From Spirochaetia bacterium (GTDB lineage: Bacteria; Spirochaetota; Spirochaetia; Treponematales; Treponemataceae), in the NCBI GenBank assembly GCA_900769325.1, contig CAAGGF010000110.1:1-56631 (forward strand): a DNA stretch of 56,631 bases. The letters are read 5' to 3'. The notes beneath the pieces were generated by a model that saw nothing but the letters and a program-made list of their open reading frames with translations, made no database searches and was not told the origin of the DNA. The position numbers were made by a program, and so were the translations under genes. This document shows, in pieces, positions 26,472 through 34,786 of the stretch; within the stretch, counting starts at the first letter, position 1; each line of letters begins with the position of its first letter.

Positions 26472-26500
26472 ATTATCTTATATCAAAATAATTTTGTCAA
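26472..26500 (-). promoter_or_regulatory. Promoter of flaA
   Basis: Minus-strand TTGACA (26495-26500), 17-bp spacer, GATAAT (26472-26477). It gives a leader of roughly 40 nt with AAGGAGC before the ATG. It resembles sigma70 rather than a sigma28 flagellar promoter. Confidence 0.7.
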
Positions 26501-26540
26501 TGTTTTTTTTACGATTTTTTTACCGATGTTTTTTAGATGC

Positions 26541-27008
26541 TTAAAAACTTTCTAAAACACCTTCTGCACCGTTTATATAAATTTTTATCTCTTTTACATT
26601 TGGAAAACTTCTGAAAATATTCTTTTTAAAAAGAGATAAAGATTTTTCATAATTGTAAGAAGAATTAGGAATTGAATTTAAAATTTCCTGTGAAAGTTCA
26701 ACATACAAAACTGACTCTCTTAGGAAACACGAGTCAAGTTTAGTTCCGCGCGGAAAAAGAGGAGCTGAAAGTTCGTTTAAAGGGCCTAAAAGAAGTTCTT
26801 CTATATAACAGTTTATAAGCGGCTTTTGAGAATCTTTTTTAATATAACGAGATTCGATATATTCAGTTGAACCGGAATTTGAATTAAAAATAAAAGTTTT
26901 TCGGATTCCGGGGAAAGAAAAAGCCCACAATGCAAACGCAATGATAAAAAAAATCAAAATTAAAGAAAAAATAACATATATAGAAGTTTTAAATCGTTTT
27001 ATTTTCAT
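26541..27008 (-). CDS. GerMN-domain membrane protein
   Basis: One N-terminal transmembrane helix (IYVIFSLILIFFIIAFALWAF) is followed by a GerMN domain: INCYIEELLLGPLNELSAPLFPRGTK, then VLYVELSQEIL, then FPNVKEIKIYINGAE. GerMN domains occur in spore germination and lipoprotein LpqB proteins and beside amidases in bacteria that do not sporulate; their ligand is not known. The gene overlaps the amidase gene by 4 bp, so both are probably made together and act at the peptidoglycan layer. It was placed between the amidase and flaA in T. pallidum as I recall. Confidence 0.85.
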   Translation of the reverse strand: MKIKRFKTSIYVIFSLILIFFIIAFALWAFSFPGIRKTFIFNSNSGSTEYIESRYIKKDSQKPLINCYIEELLLGPLNELSAPLFPRGTKLDSCFLRESVLYVELSQEILNSIPNSSYNYEKSLSLFKKNIFRSFPNVKEIKIYINGAEGVLESF

Positions 27009-28054
27009 TTTGTCTTAGTAAAACCTCGCGAACGCTCAAAATGTGTTATGAACGCAGATACTCCATTATATATTCCAAGAGATGTTTTTTGCAAGTATGA
27101 ATTATCGTTTAAATTGAGTGCCTCTTTTTCATTTGTAAGGAAACCGACTTCGATTAAAACACTCGGCATATTTGAATTTTTTACGACAAACCATTCTTCA
27201 GCCTTGATTCCGCGGGCTTTAGAAACGCTTCCAATTTGTGATGAAAGTCCGTCCATAATAAATTTTGCAATCAGAATGCTTTCAGCCGTATATTCTTCTT
27301 CCATCATAGAATTTAAAATAGGAAGGAGGGATTTGTCTTCGGAAACTTTTGAGGAATCTATCACAGTTCGTCTGTAACCGGGAGAAAGGTACCAGACTTC
27401 ATATCCGCTTGACTGTTTATTTAAAGAAGCATTTACATGAATCGAAATAAAAAGCACCGCTTCGTTTTCTTTCAGTTTTACAGAATTTGCAATTTCAGTT
27501 CGTTCGCTTAATGCAAGAAATTTGTCAGTGCTGCGTGTCAAAATTATCTGTTTATCCGGGTAAGATTTTTTCAGCATCTCGTAAAGTTTTTTTCCGATTG
27601 AAAGCGTAATGTCTTTTTCCTGAATTGTAATTTTTTTCCCGTTTACAGTGTACGAAGCGACAGCTCCAGGATCTTTTCCGCCATGACCTGGATCTAAAAG
27701 AATTGCACCGACTTTAAAAGAAGAATTTTCACTTTCAGATTTAAAAAATTCTTCAGTCTGGTTGATAAAATTTTCTGAAACAAAAACTTCTCCGTCTTTT
27801 ACACTAGGTGCATCCGTAATTTTTAATTCACTTGCATCAAACATTACAAGCGGATTTTTATCCTGAAATGTAATCTGATGACCGTCTTTTTCAATTATAC
27901 CAGAAGATGAAAAAGTGTCCCAATAAAGCGAAAACCCCAAAGCCGACGATTTTTCAATTAAATTTACAGATTTTTTTGCATCAGCTGAAAAGCACGGAAA
28001 AAATAATGCGAAAAAAAACAAAGATATAGAAAGATTTTTTAATTCTTTTTTCAT
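27005..28054 (-). CDS. N-acetylmuramoyl-L-alanine amidase (Amidase_3)
   Basis: Zinc enzyme that cuts the bond between MurNAc and the stem peptide. After a signal peptide (LSISLFFFALFFPCFSADA) and an AMIN-like or linker segment comes the catalytic domain. Its motifs are ILLDPGHGGKDPGA (zinc His), IQEKDITLSIGKKL (zinc Glu), LFISIHVNASLNKQSSGYEVWYL (zinc His) and VLIEVGFLTNEKEA (catalytic Glu). The 349-residue length is typical. It overlaps the GerMN gene by 4 bp. A role in daughter-cell separation or in letting periplasmic flagella pass the wall is plausible, but not shown by the sequence. Confidence 0.93.
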   Translation of the reverse strand: MKKELKNLSISLFFFALFFPCFSADAKKSVNLIEKSSALGFSLYWDTFSSSGIIEKDGHQITFQDKNPLVMFDASELKITDAPSVKDGEVFVSENFINQTEEFFKSESENSSFKVGAILLDPGHGGKDPGAVASYTVNGKKITIQEKDITLSIGKKLYEMLKKSYPDKQIILTRSTDKFLALSERTEIANSVKLKENEAVLFISIHVNASLNKQSSGYEVWYLSPGYRRTVIDSSKVSEDKSLLPILNSMMEEEYTAESILIAKFIMDGLSSQIGSVSKARGIKAEEWFVVKNSNMPSVLIEVGFLTNEKEALNLNDNSYLQKTSLGIYNGVSAFITHFERSRGFTKTK

Positions 28055-28079
28055 TTTATGCCTTTTTAAATTTTAATTT

Positions 28080-29726
28080 TTAAAATTCTGTCCTTATATT
28101 ATTTTCGGAAATAGAATCTAAAACATAAATAATCGCCTGAAGTCCGCCACGGAAAAGGGATTTAAAAAAACGGTCGCACGGAAGAGGCGGATGATTTGGA
28201 AATTTTTCATCGAAAACGCTAACGGCCTGTGAAAGCGTAAGATAATTCCATGATTTTTCAGAAGAAGAAAAATATTTTTCAAGTTTTTCAGGGATAAAAT
28301 CTTTTACAGGTGAATTTTTTAAAATCATTCCGGGGAAATAATCGTTTTTAATTTCCGGGTAAAATGAATACGCGTCCGGGGGAAAATTCTGTTCGTCTTC
28401 AAGAAAAACTGAATTTAAAAATTTTTCAGTTTCTTCATCATTTTCTTTTAAACGGACAATTATTTTTGAAACAGCTTTTTCAGCACTTAAAACGCTGGAA
28501 TCAAAAGTTTCGGCTTTTGAAATGACATTTCCGCATTTTGAAACATTGTTTCTTGGGAAAAATACTTTATCACCGGTTTTCAAATTTGAAGGAATCACAT
28601 CCATTATTCCAGAAACTTTTTCTGCATCCTGAAAACCCAAAACATCTTTTACAGTTCCGGGAATGCTTATCCAGGCGCGTTCAGCACTGAAAGAATTTGT
28701 ATGAATTTCAAAAAGATTAAACGGCTTAAAAAAATTTTTACAAGATTCAGGCGGAAGAAAAGGAATTTCTTTTCGGCGTGAAAGAAGTTTTTCAGGTTTC
28801 ATTGAACAGGCAATTTTTAACGCTTCTTCTGTAAGGTCAAAATCAGAACTGTACGGAAAAGTCCAGCCTGACATATAACCGCCTGAAAGACGGGCAGCAA
28901 TTTCACCGATTCTAGGACCTTTTGATGTAAGTTTAATGTCTGCTTTTGCCGCCCCGCAGGAAAGTCCTAATGCTTTTACGGCAAGAGAAAAAGTTGAAAT
29001 CAGATTTAATTTATCTTGTTCAGATATCAATGACGGAAGCGTGTGCCCCATTTCAATAAAATACGGAGGATAAAAAATATGGCGTGAAGCAAAACCTGTC
29101 ACTGTAAAAGAATCTTCGTAAACGAGTGCATCAATTGAAAATTCTTTTCCGTCAAGAAATTCTTCGATAATTACAGTTTTTGAAGAAGAATATTTAAAAC
29201 TTTCTTCAACCGCTTTTTCAAGTTCAAGTGCATTTCCTGCAATCCGGCAACCTCTTGAACCCATATTATCAGAAGGCTTTACGACGACAGGAAATCCAAT
29301 GGAAAGTGCAAAATCCTGTGCTTTAGAAAACGAATAATCGTCTCTTGAAAAAGAGATAAATTTTGCTGAAGGAATTTTTTCCTTCTGAAAAATCTCGCGC
29401 ATTCTTTTTTTGCTAGATGCATTGAGCGAAGAAATATATGAATGACACGGAAGATTTAATTTTTCAGCAGCATAAGAAACTGAAGAAGAAAAATCAGTTC
29501 CGGCAGTAAAAATTCCAATCAATTTATCACGGTCATTTGAAAGTTTTTCTGCGAGAGTTAAAATGCTTTCCTTATCTTTTAAATCGACAGGATAAAATTC
29601 ATCAGAAAGACTAACGCATGGAGCACAAGGATTTTTATCAATGACAACAGCCTTTGCAATTTTTTTTGCACTTAAAATCGCTTTTTTCTGCATAAGACCG
29701 GCGCCTAAAATCAAAATTTTTTCCAT
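28080..29726 (-). CDS. ATP-grasp ligase of a glycan cluster
   Basis: ATP-grasp enzymes join a carboxylate to an amine or thiol through an acyl phosphate. The N-terminal pre-ATP-grasp fold starts ILILGAGLMQKKAILSAKK. The ATP-binding part follows with FPVVVKPSDNMGSRGC, VIIEEFLDGKEFSIDALV and the metal-binding region KADIKLTSKGPRIGEIAARLSGG. About 150 extra C-terminal residues have no match I know. The gene abuts the SpsF-type fusion gene (stop and start adjacent) and is surely co-transcribed with it. By context it may add an amino acid or similar acyl group to the sugar made by the neighbours. The substrate is not known. Confidence 0.82.
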   Translation of the reverse strand: MEKILILGAGLMQKKAILSAKKIAKAVVIDKNPCAPCVSLSDEFYPVDLKDKESILTLAEKLSNDRDKLIGIFTAGTDFSSSVSYAAEKLNLPCHSYISSLNASSKKRMREIFQKEKIPSAKFISFSRDDYSFSKAQDFALSIGFPVVVKPSDNMGSRGCRIAGNALELEKAVEESFKYSSSKTVIIEEFLDGKEFSIDALVYEDSFTVTGFASRHIFYPPYFIEMGHTLPSLISEQDKLNLISTFSLAVKALGLSCGAAKADIKLTSKGPRIGEIAARLSGGYMSGWTFPYSSDFDLTEEALKIACSMKPEKLLSRRKEIPFLPPESCKNFFKPFNLFEIHTNSFSAERAWISIPGTVKDVLGFQDAEKVSGIMDVIPSNLKTGDKVFFPRNNVSKCGNVISKAETFDSSVLSAEKAVSKIIVRLKENDEETEKFLNSVFLEDEQNFPPDAYSFYPEIKNDYFPGMILKNSPVKDFIPEKLEKYFSSSEKSWNYLTLSQAVSVFDEKFPNHPPLPCDRFFKSLFRGGLQAIIYVLDSISENNIRTEF

Positions 29727-32189
29727 TTATCTCACCTTTTTGCAGTAAACTTCAAATGTATCGCCGTATTTTCTGATTTTACTGATTTTTTCATAAATTT
29801 TATATTTAATTTTATTTTCTTTTGAATTTTTAAGTGCCGGAAAGCGTTCTGGATGATGTCCGGTTGAAATGATTTTTACGACTTTAAAACCAAAAGAATC
29901 AAGAATTTTTTTTGCCGTTTTTCCAGACCAAATCGTGTAATGGTCTAAAGGACTTTGAATGTAAAAATTTTCTGTATTTTTTAAAGCAGAAACGCCAGTT
30001 GCACTCGGAGTTGAAAATGCAAAAACTCCTCCGTCTTTTAAAAGCGATGAAACTGAAGTTAAAACTGTCTTTAAATCTGAAAAATGTTCTATTACAAACC
30101 ACATCGAAACTGCATCGAATTTTGAAAGTCCGAATTCTTTTGCAGAATCAAACTCAGGGAATTTTCCGCACACGCATGGAAATAAAAGTTTTGTCTGGAC
30201 ATATTTTACGGCATCAGAACAAGGGTCGATTCCATAAACCTGCCAGCCTTTTTCTGCGGCACACGAAAGAAAAGGACCGTACGCACAACCGACATCCAAA
30301 ATTGAACGCCGGCTTTTATTATGAGAAATAGAAGAAATTTCGTTGATTCGTCTTATAGAATTCTTTTTTATATTTTCAAAATCTTCAAGATAAGTTTTTC
30401 CGTACTGCGCTTTATACTGCTCGTTGAAATATTTTCTGTCGTAATCTGATTCTTTTTCAGTGTTGAACGAAACATAAATAATGGCGCATTTCCTGCATTT
30501 TCTGAAAGTTCTTTTATCCGTGCGGCTTACGATTTTATCAGAAATTTCTGACTCACAAAGGCATATCGGGCAAGAAAGCCTTTTTCCGTGCGAAAGACTT
30601 TTTATAAAATCAGGAAGAGATTTGTTTTCAGAATTGAAGAACAGTTTCGGGAAGAAATTTTCAGGCTTTTTTATCAGATATCTGATTTTGTCAGGAACAA
30701 GTTCTTTCTGGGAAAGGCAGAGAAATCCGTATTTTTTTGCAAGTTCGTGGTGAAGTTTTGAAGTTACAAGAAGCAAAACTGCACAACCCGCTGAAAGAGC
30801 TTCAAAAGCCGTAAGCCCGTAGTGAGTTACAACGAGGTCGTATTCGTAAAGTTTTTCTTTTAAATTGTGAACCGGCGGAATAAAAGTCAGGTTTGAAAAT
30901 TCGCTTAAAAGTGAAAGACTTTCAAGTGCCTGGCTGTTTGAATCAGATAAAATTGCAGTTACGCTTTCACAGCACAAAACAAATGCTTTTGCCGCAGGAA
31001 GTGTTAAAGATGCAGGATCTTCACCGCCTAAACAAATCAAAACTTTTTTTATTTCTTTCGGTTTTTCAAGCCTTTTGTTATTCGGTTTTTCAATGAACGA
31101 TGTTTCTGTAAAATTTGCTTTTCGGTTTAAATTAAGAGAAGGAATAATATCGATTAAATAATCTGCTTCATCAGTATACGAAGAGCCTTCATCGATTGCG
31201 ATTACAGGAGCAGCTTTTTTCAAGGAAATAATTTCTTCTTTTTCCATATTGAAACAGTCTGAGACAATCACAGAATATTCGTTTTTTTCCGGGAAAGTAT
31301 TTACAATCTGATACTGAAAAAGACCGTTTGCAAAATATTCAGAAAGAATTTCAGAAACTCCTTCCAGCGTACACGATTCTGGAATGTAGACAAAACCGCC
31401 TGTTTCTTTTGCACAGTTTAATGCCCTTCTAAGATGCCCAGTCCCCTGTTCCTTTTTTACAGACGGAACAAATAAAATCGTGTCATTTACAGAAGAATCT
31501 GTCATTGCTTTTATAATCTGTTCTGTCGTGTAAGGTTCAGAAGGTGATTTCATATTGGAAAGAAAACTCACAACCGAGAGAGCTTTTCTGTAATCCTGCG
31601 GAGTGTCAATAGTTGTCCTAAGATTCGGAAAATAAAACCGTGAAGGAGATTTAAAGAAAAGAGAGACAAACTGATTTTTATGATTGTAAATGCCAGGACC
31701 TACATGTTCCCTTTCGTACGGATCTGTTGTTAATTTTTCAGCCTGCAAAAGACTTTCCGCTTTAAATATTTCAACACCAGAACCGTGCGGAAGACCTGTG
31801 TAAGTCATATAATCTACAGGAGAAATTTTATTCTGCTTTACAAATTCATCGCACAATAACTGAGCGGCTTCATAAAAAAGGAAAGGATTGTCTGCCGTCG
31901 CCCTAAGAACATATTTTATCTTCAATTTTTCAATCAAAAGGCAGAATCGCTTTAAGACATCAGTCAAAGGTCCTTTAAAAATTTCCCAGCCTGCTTTTTC
32001 AACAATCGGTTTTAAAATAGGATAAGAATCTTCGTCCGTTGCAACAAAATATTTATCGGCCTGAACTTTTTTCATAGATGAAAGAGTCCATTCAAGAACA
32101 GTTTTTCCGCCTAAATCTTTTATCGCTTTTTCCGGGAATCTTGTAGAAGAGAGCCTGCACTGAACAATAACAACTATATCTGTTTTCAT
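29727..32189 (-). CDS. SpsF-like cytidylyltransferase / PseG-like / methyltransferase fusion
   Basis: Three domains in 820 residues. Residues 1-240 form a SpsF/NeuA-type nucleotidyltransferase (VIVQCRLSSTRFPEKAIKDL; ATDEDSYPI; RATADNPF; TIDTPQDYRKAL). Residues about 245-545 resemble PseG, the hydrolase that frees the sugar from UDP in pseudaminic acid synthesis, a GT-B-like fold (KKEQGTGHLRRALNCA; IAIDEGSSYTDEADYLID; LICLGGEDPA; VTHYGLTAFEALSAG). Residues about 555-820 start with a CPICLCES zinc knuckle and contain the SAM motif ILDVGCAYGPFLSCAAEKG, a class I methyltransferase. All three jobs belong to activation and decoration of a nonulosonic-acid-like sugar. The sugar and its acceptor are unknown. 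Confidence 0.85.
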   Translation of the reverse strand: MKTDIVVIVQCRLSSTRFPEKAIKDLGGKTVLEWTLSSMKKVQADKYFVATDEDSYPILKPIVEKAGWEIFKGPLTDVLKRFCLLIEKLKIKYVLRATADNPFLFYEAAQLLCDEFVKQNKISPVDYMTYTGLPHGSGVEIFKAESLLQAEKLTTDPYEREHVGPGIYNHKNQFVSLFFKSPSRFYFPNLRTTIDTPQDYRKALSVVSFLSNMKSPSEPYTTEQIIKAMTDSSVNDTILFVPSVKKEQGTGHLRRALNCAKETGGFVYIPESCTLEGVSEILSEYFANGLFQYQIVNTFPEKNEYSVIVSDCFNMEKEEIISLKKAAPVIAIDEGSSYTDEADYLIDIIPSLNLNRKANFTETSFIEKPNNKRLEKPKEIKKVLICLGGEDPASLTLPAAKAFVLCCESVTAILSDSNSQALESLSLLSEFSNLTFIPPVHNLKEKLYEYDLVVTHYGLTAFEALSAGCAVLLLVTSKLHHELAKKYGFLCLSQKELVPDKIRYLIKKPENFFPKLFFNSENKSLPDFIKSLSHGKRLSCPICLCESEISDKIVSRTDKRTFRKCRKCAIIYVSFNTEKESDYDRKYFNEQYKAQYGKTYLEDFENIKKNSIRRINEISSISHNKSRRSILDVGCAYGPFLSCAAEKGWQVYGIDPCSDAVKYVQTKLLFPCVCGKFPEFDSAKEFGLSKFDAVSMWFVIEHFSDLKTVLTSVSSLLKDGGVFAFSTPSATGVSALKNTENFYIQSPLDHYTIWSGKTAKKILDSFGFKVVKIISTGHHPERFPALKNSKENKIKYKIYEKISKIRKYGDTFEVYCKKVR

Positions 32190-32213
32190 AAAATTAACCC
32201 TTTATCTTGAATG

Positions 32214-33167
32214 TTAGATTTTCCAGTTTTCAATAAAAGACTGTAAATCAAAAACAAACCTGTATCGATTTGAATTAACCCATTTTTTTGCATTTTTAAA
32301 CTGCCTCAAAGATTCAAAAAATCCGCAGGAAGAATGTCTGAAAAAAGTAAAAAATGAAAAATTTGAAATGAACGCACTGCCGTTTTTTAATCTGGGAAGA
32401 ACATTTTTAAGGTAAAACCTCAAATACGAAAGATCAAAAGAATATTCAAGAATAGGAACTTCTTTTTTGTAAGTAATAAAAAATCTCGTCGTAATGTTAA
32501 TTTTTTCACCGAAAAGCCATGCTCTAAGAGATAAATCTGCAAGCTGCCAGTAATGAGAAGTAATCGTATAATCAAAACCGCCGGTAGAAATGAATTTCTC
32601 ACGGTTGTAAAGACCTATAAAATCAAAAGGAAAAACAGTCGGGCTCATATCAGAAACAGAAGAAACTGCTTCCATAGAAAAACGGCCTTTATAAACATCA
32701 GGAATTATGTGCATGGAAACACTTGAATCACCTTTTGCAAAAAGACGCGGAACAAGGCAGAAAAGATTTTCGCTGACCAAATTTTCAGCCATATTTTCAA
32801 GCAAAAATCCAGTCGGAATGTAAAGGCTGTCGCGAAGGACTAGAAAAAATTTTGAATCAATTTCACTTACGCAGGCATTTATGAGTTCACCATCAGTAGT
32901 TTTTTCAAGCGGAACAAAAAATTTCACGGACGGATATTTTTTTGAAATGTTTTCTATATTACAGTTTTCATTGTTAGGTTCAACTGAAATAATCGATTTA
33001 AAACCGCAGGAAATAAGATTTTCAAGCATAACCGTGTGAAACTGAGGACCTGTTTCATTTAAAAGAATGACAGAAATATCGAATTTCGGATTTGCACAAC
33101 CGTTTTTTCCGCCGATTATTACACGCTGAATCTGATGTTCATTAAAAATTAAAGGTATAGAATTCAT
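32214..33167 (-). CDS. Glycosyltransferase-like protein (GT2 type)
   Basis: Likely nucleotide-sugar transferase. After a short N-terminal stretch, FDISVILLNETGPQF and SCGFKSIISVEPNNEN fit the first half of a GT-A Rossmann-like domain. FLVLRDSLYIPTGFLLENM replaces the usual DxD region (Asp only once), and FPFDFIGLYNREKFISTGGFD resembles the acceptor-side block of GT2 enzymes. I start at the ATG at 33167 behind AGGAA; the frame is open 35 codons further inside the neighbour. It overlaps the spiro-SPASM gene by 26 bp. The divergent metal motif makes activity uncertain. Confidence 0.7.
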   Translation of the reverse strand: MNSIPLIFNEHQIQRVIIGGKNGCANPKFDISVILLNETGPQFHTVMLENLISCGFKSIISVEPNNENCNIENISKKYPSVKFFVPLEKTTDGELINACVSEIDSKFFLVLRDSLYIPTGFLLENMAENLVSENLFCLVPRLFAKGDSSVSMHIIPDVYKGRFSMEAVSSVSDMSPTVFPFDFIGLYNREKFISTGGFDYTITSHYWQLADLSLRAWLFGEKINITTRFFITYKKEVPILEYSFDLSYLRFYLKNVLPRLKNGSAFISNFSFFTFFRHSSCGFFESLRQFKNAKKWVNSNRYRFVFDLQSFIENWKI

Positions 33168-34728
33168 CGCATTTCCTGCATTTTTCAATATAATTTTGTT
33201 CAATCTGCATTTCTGCAAATTCCGTTTGTTTTTTCCAGATTTTTTCAATTCCGTCTGTAAAAACATTTCCAAGAATCAGTTTTTCATCCTGATTTTTTAA
33301 AATTTCATGGCAAAGCGAAACTTCACCGTCGTAAAAAATGTTCATGTCGCGAAGAAGATGCCAGCAGACATTTCTTTCAAGCGGCGAAATATCAGCAGGT
33401 CTTAAATCTGGAAGAGTTTTTGAAAAATCATCATATTTTTGAACGATTAAATTTCCCAAAGAAAAACTGTCTTTTGCACTCCAAAATCTGTAAAAACTTT
33501 CAAGTTCGTCTTCATTCTGATTTAAACGCGTCATCTGTGGATAAACTGAATTTGGAAAATATTTTTCCAGCATTTTTACGGAATTTAACGCCGTAAAATA
33601 ATTTTCTTTTTCAAGTCCGCGTATTTCAGAATATTTTTCAGGCGAAAAACTGTCCAAAGCGACAATCCACATAATTTTTGCAAAAGAAGAAAATCCTTTT
33701 TTTCCTTCGGCTGCTTTCTGAATATTTTCGCAAAGTTTTTCATCGATTAAAAATCCGTCCGTTTCAATCAAAACCGAAAGTCCGTCATACTTTAATATTT
33801 CCAAAACAAATTTTTCAAATTCCGGGTGAAAAAGTGATTCTCCCCAGGAAGAAAGCGAAATGACTGCAGAACCTGAAAAAGAAGAAATTTCTTTTACAAG
33901 ATTTGAAAATTTATTGAAATCCATAAAATTTTCAGATTTTTTTCCGCTTATTTTTTCAGAATACGGACAAAAAAAGCATTTTCCGCTGCATTTTTCAGAA
34001 ATCTGAAGCGAATAATATGAAGGAACTGTTTTTAAAACATCGATATTTTTTACAGCGTTTTCAGAAATTTCTTCTGCATTTTCAAAAGGAATTTTCATCT
34101 TAAAAAGATTTTTACAGGAAATAAAGCCCTGTTTTGATGAACATTCAAAAGAAAGCCGGTGCATTCTGAAATCATTTTGAGAAATTACAGTTTCAATTTC
34201 AAAAGAATTTATTTCAGTTTTTAAAAGAGAAAAAAGCGAAGTTCTTTCAAATTTTTCTTTTCCAGAATAAAGCGGATTTTTTTCAGCAAGATTTAAAAGA
34301 ATTTTCACCGTATCTTTTGCAAGGACTTCCGGCGAAAGCCCGTAAGGATAACCGTCTGCAAACGAATATTCAGCATTGTATTTTTTATGACGAGAAATTA
34401 TTTCTTTTGTGAGTGAAAAATTTATAAAAGGAACATCGGCAAACGAAAAAATCACATCGGAAGATTCAGTTTTTTCTGCAATTTTATAAGATTCTTCAAG
34501 AACTTCTTTTAAATTCCAGAATTTTTTTTCAGCAAGGTACAATTTTTTTCCTTCAGTTTGCTGCAAAACCGAATTTTTATTCTTTTCTGTGAGAAAAATT
34601 AGGATTTCAGCTTCCTCAATTTTTTCTGCCCATTCCAGAACTTTCTGGAACGCAGATTTTCCGTCGAAAACTTTTTCAAAAGCGTAAAGAGAATTTTCTT
34701 CACAATATAAACTTACAAGAGTACTCAT
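33142..34728 (-). CDS. Spiro-SPASM radical SAM protein with NTP-transferase-like N-terminus
   Basis: The C-terminal half is a radical SAM enzyme: CSGKCFFCPYS is the CxxxCxxC cluster motif. VISLSSWGESLFHPEFEKFV and VLIETDGFLIDE are barrel strands. A SPASM-type domain (CWHLLRDMNIFYDGEVSLCHEILKNQDE; CRKCDEFY) would bind an extra Fe-S cluster. The N-terminal 200 residues read like a sugar nucleotidyltransferase fold (VLEWAEKIEEAEILIFLTEKN; DVIFSFADVPFINFSLTKEII). This matches the spirochete-restricted family named spiro-SPASM. It is the first gene of the glycan cluster. The reaction is unknown; SPASM proteins often modify peptides, so protein or sugar modification is open. Confidence 0.85.
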   Translation of the reverse strand: MSTLVSLYCEENSLYAFEKVFDGKSAFQKVLEWAEKIEEAEILIFLTEKNKNSVLQQTEGKKLYLAEKKFWNLKEVLEESYKIAEKTESSDVIFSFADVPFINFSLTKEIISRHKKYNAEYSFADGYPYGLSPEVLAKDTVKILLNLAEKNPLYSGKEKFERTSLFSLLKTEINSFEIETVISQNDFRMHRLSFECSSKQGFISCKNLFKMKIPFENAEEISENAVKNIDVLKTVPSYYSLQISEKCSGKCFFCPYSEKISGKKSENFMDFNKFSNLVKEISSFSGSAVISLSSWGESLFHPEFEKFVLEILKYDGLSVLIETDGFLIDEKLCENIQKAAEGKKGFSSFAKIMWIVALDSFSPEKYSEIRGLEKENYFTALNSVKMLEKYFPNSVYPQMTRLNQNEDELESFYRFWSAKDSFSLGNLIVQKYDDFSKTLPDLRPADISPLERNVCWHLLRDMNIFYDGEVSLCHEILKNQDEKLILGNVFTDGIEKIWKKQTEFAEMQIEQNYIEKCRKCDEFYTFNF

Positions 34729-34751
34729 CTTTATTATAATCGGAAAAACTG

Positions 34752-34780
34752 TTGAACAAGTTGAACTGAATGTATAAAAT
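34752..34780 (+). promoter_or_regulatory. Promoter of xseA
   Basis: TTGAAC (34752-34757), 17-bp spacer, TAAAAT (34775-34780). The -10 box ends 6 nt before the xseA ATG, with no Shine-Dalgarno sequence. It overlaps the divergent upstream region of the spiro-SPASM gene. Confidence 0.6.
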
Positions 34781-34786
34781 TATTTT

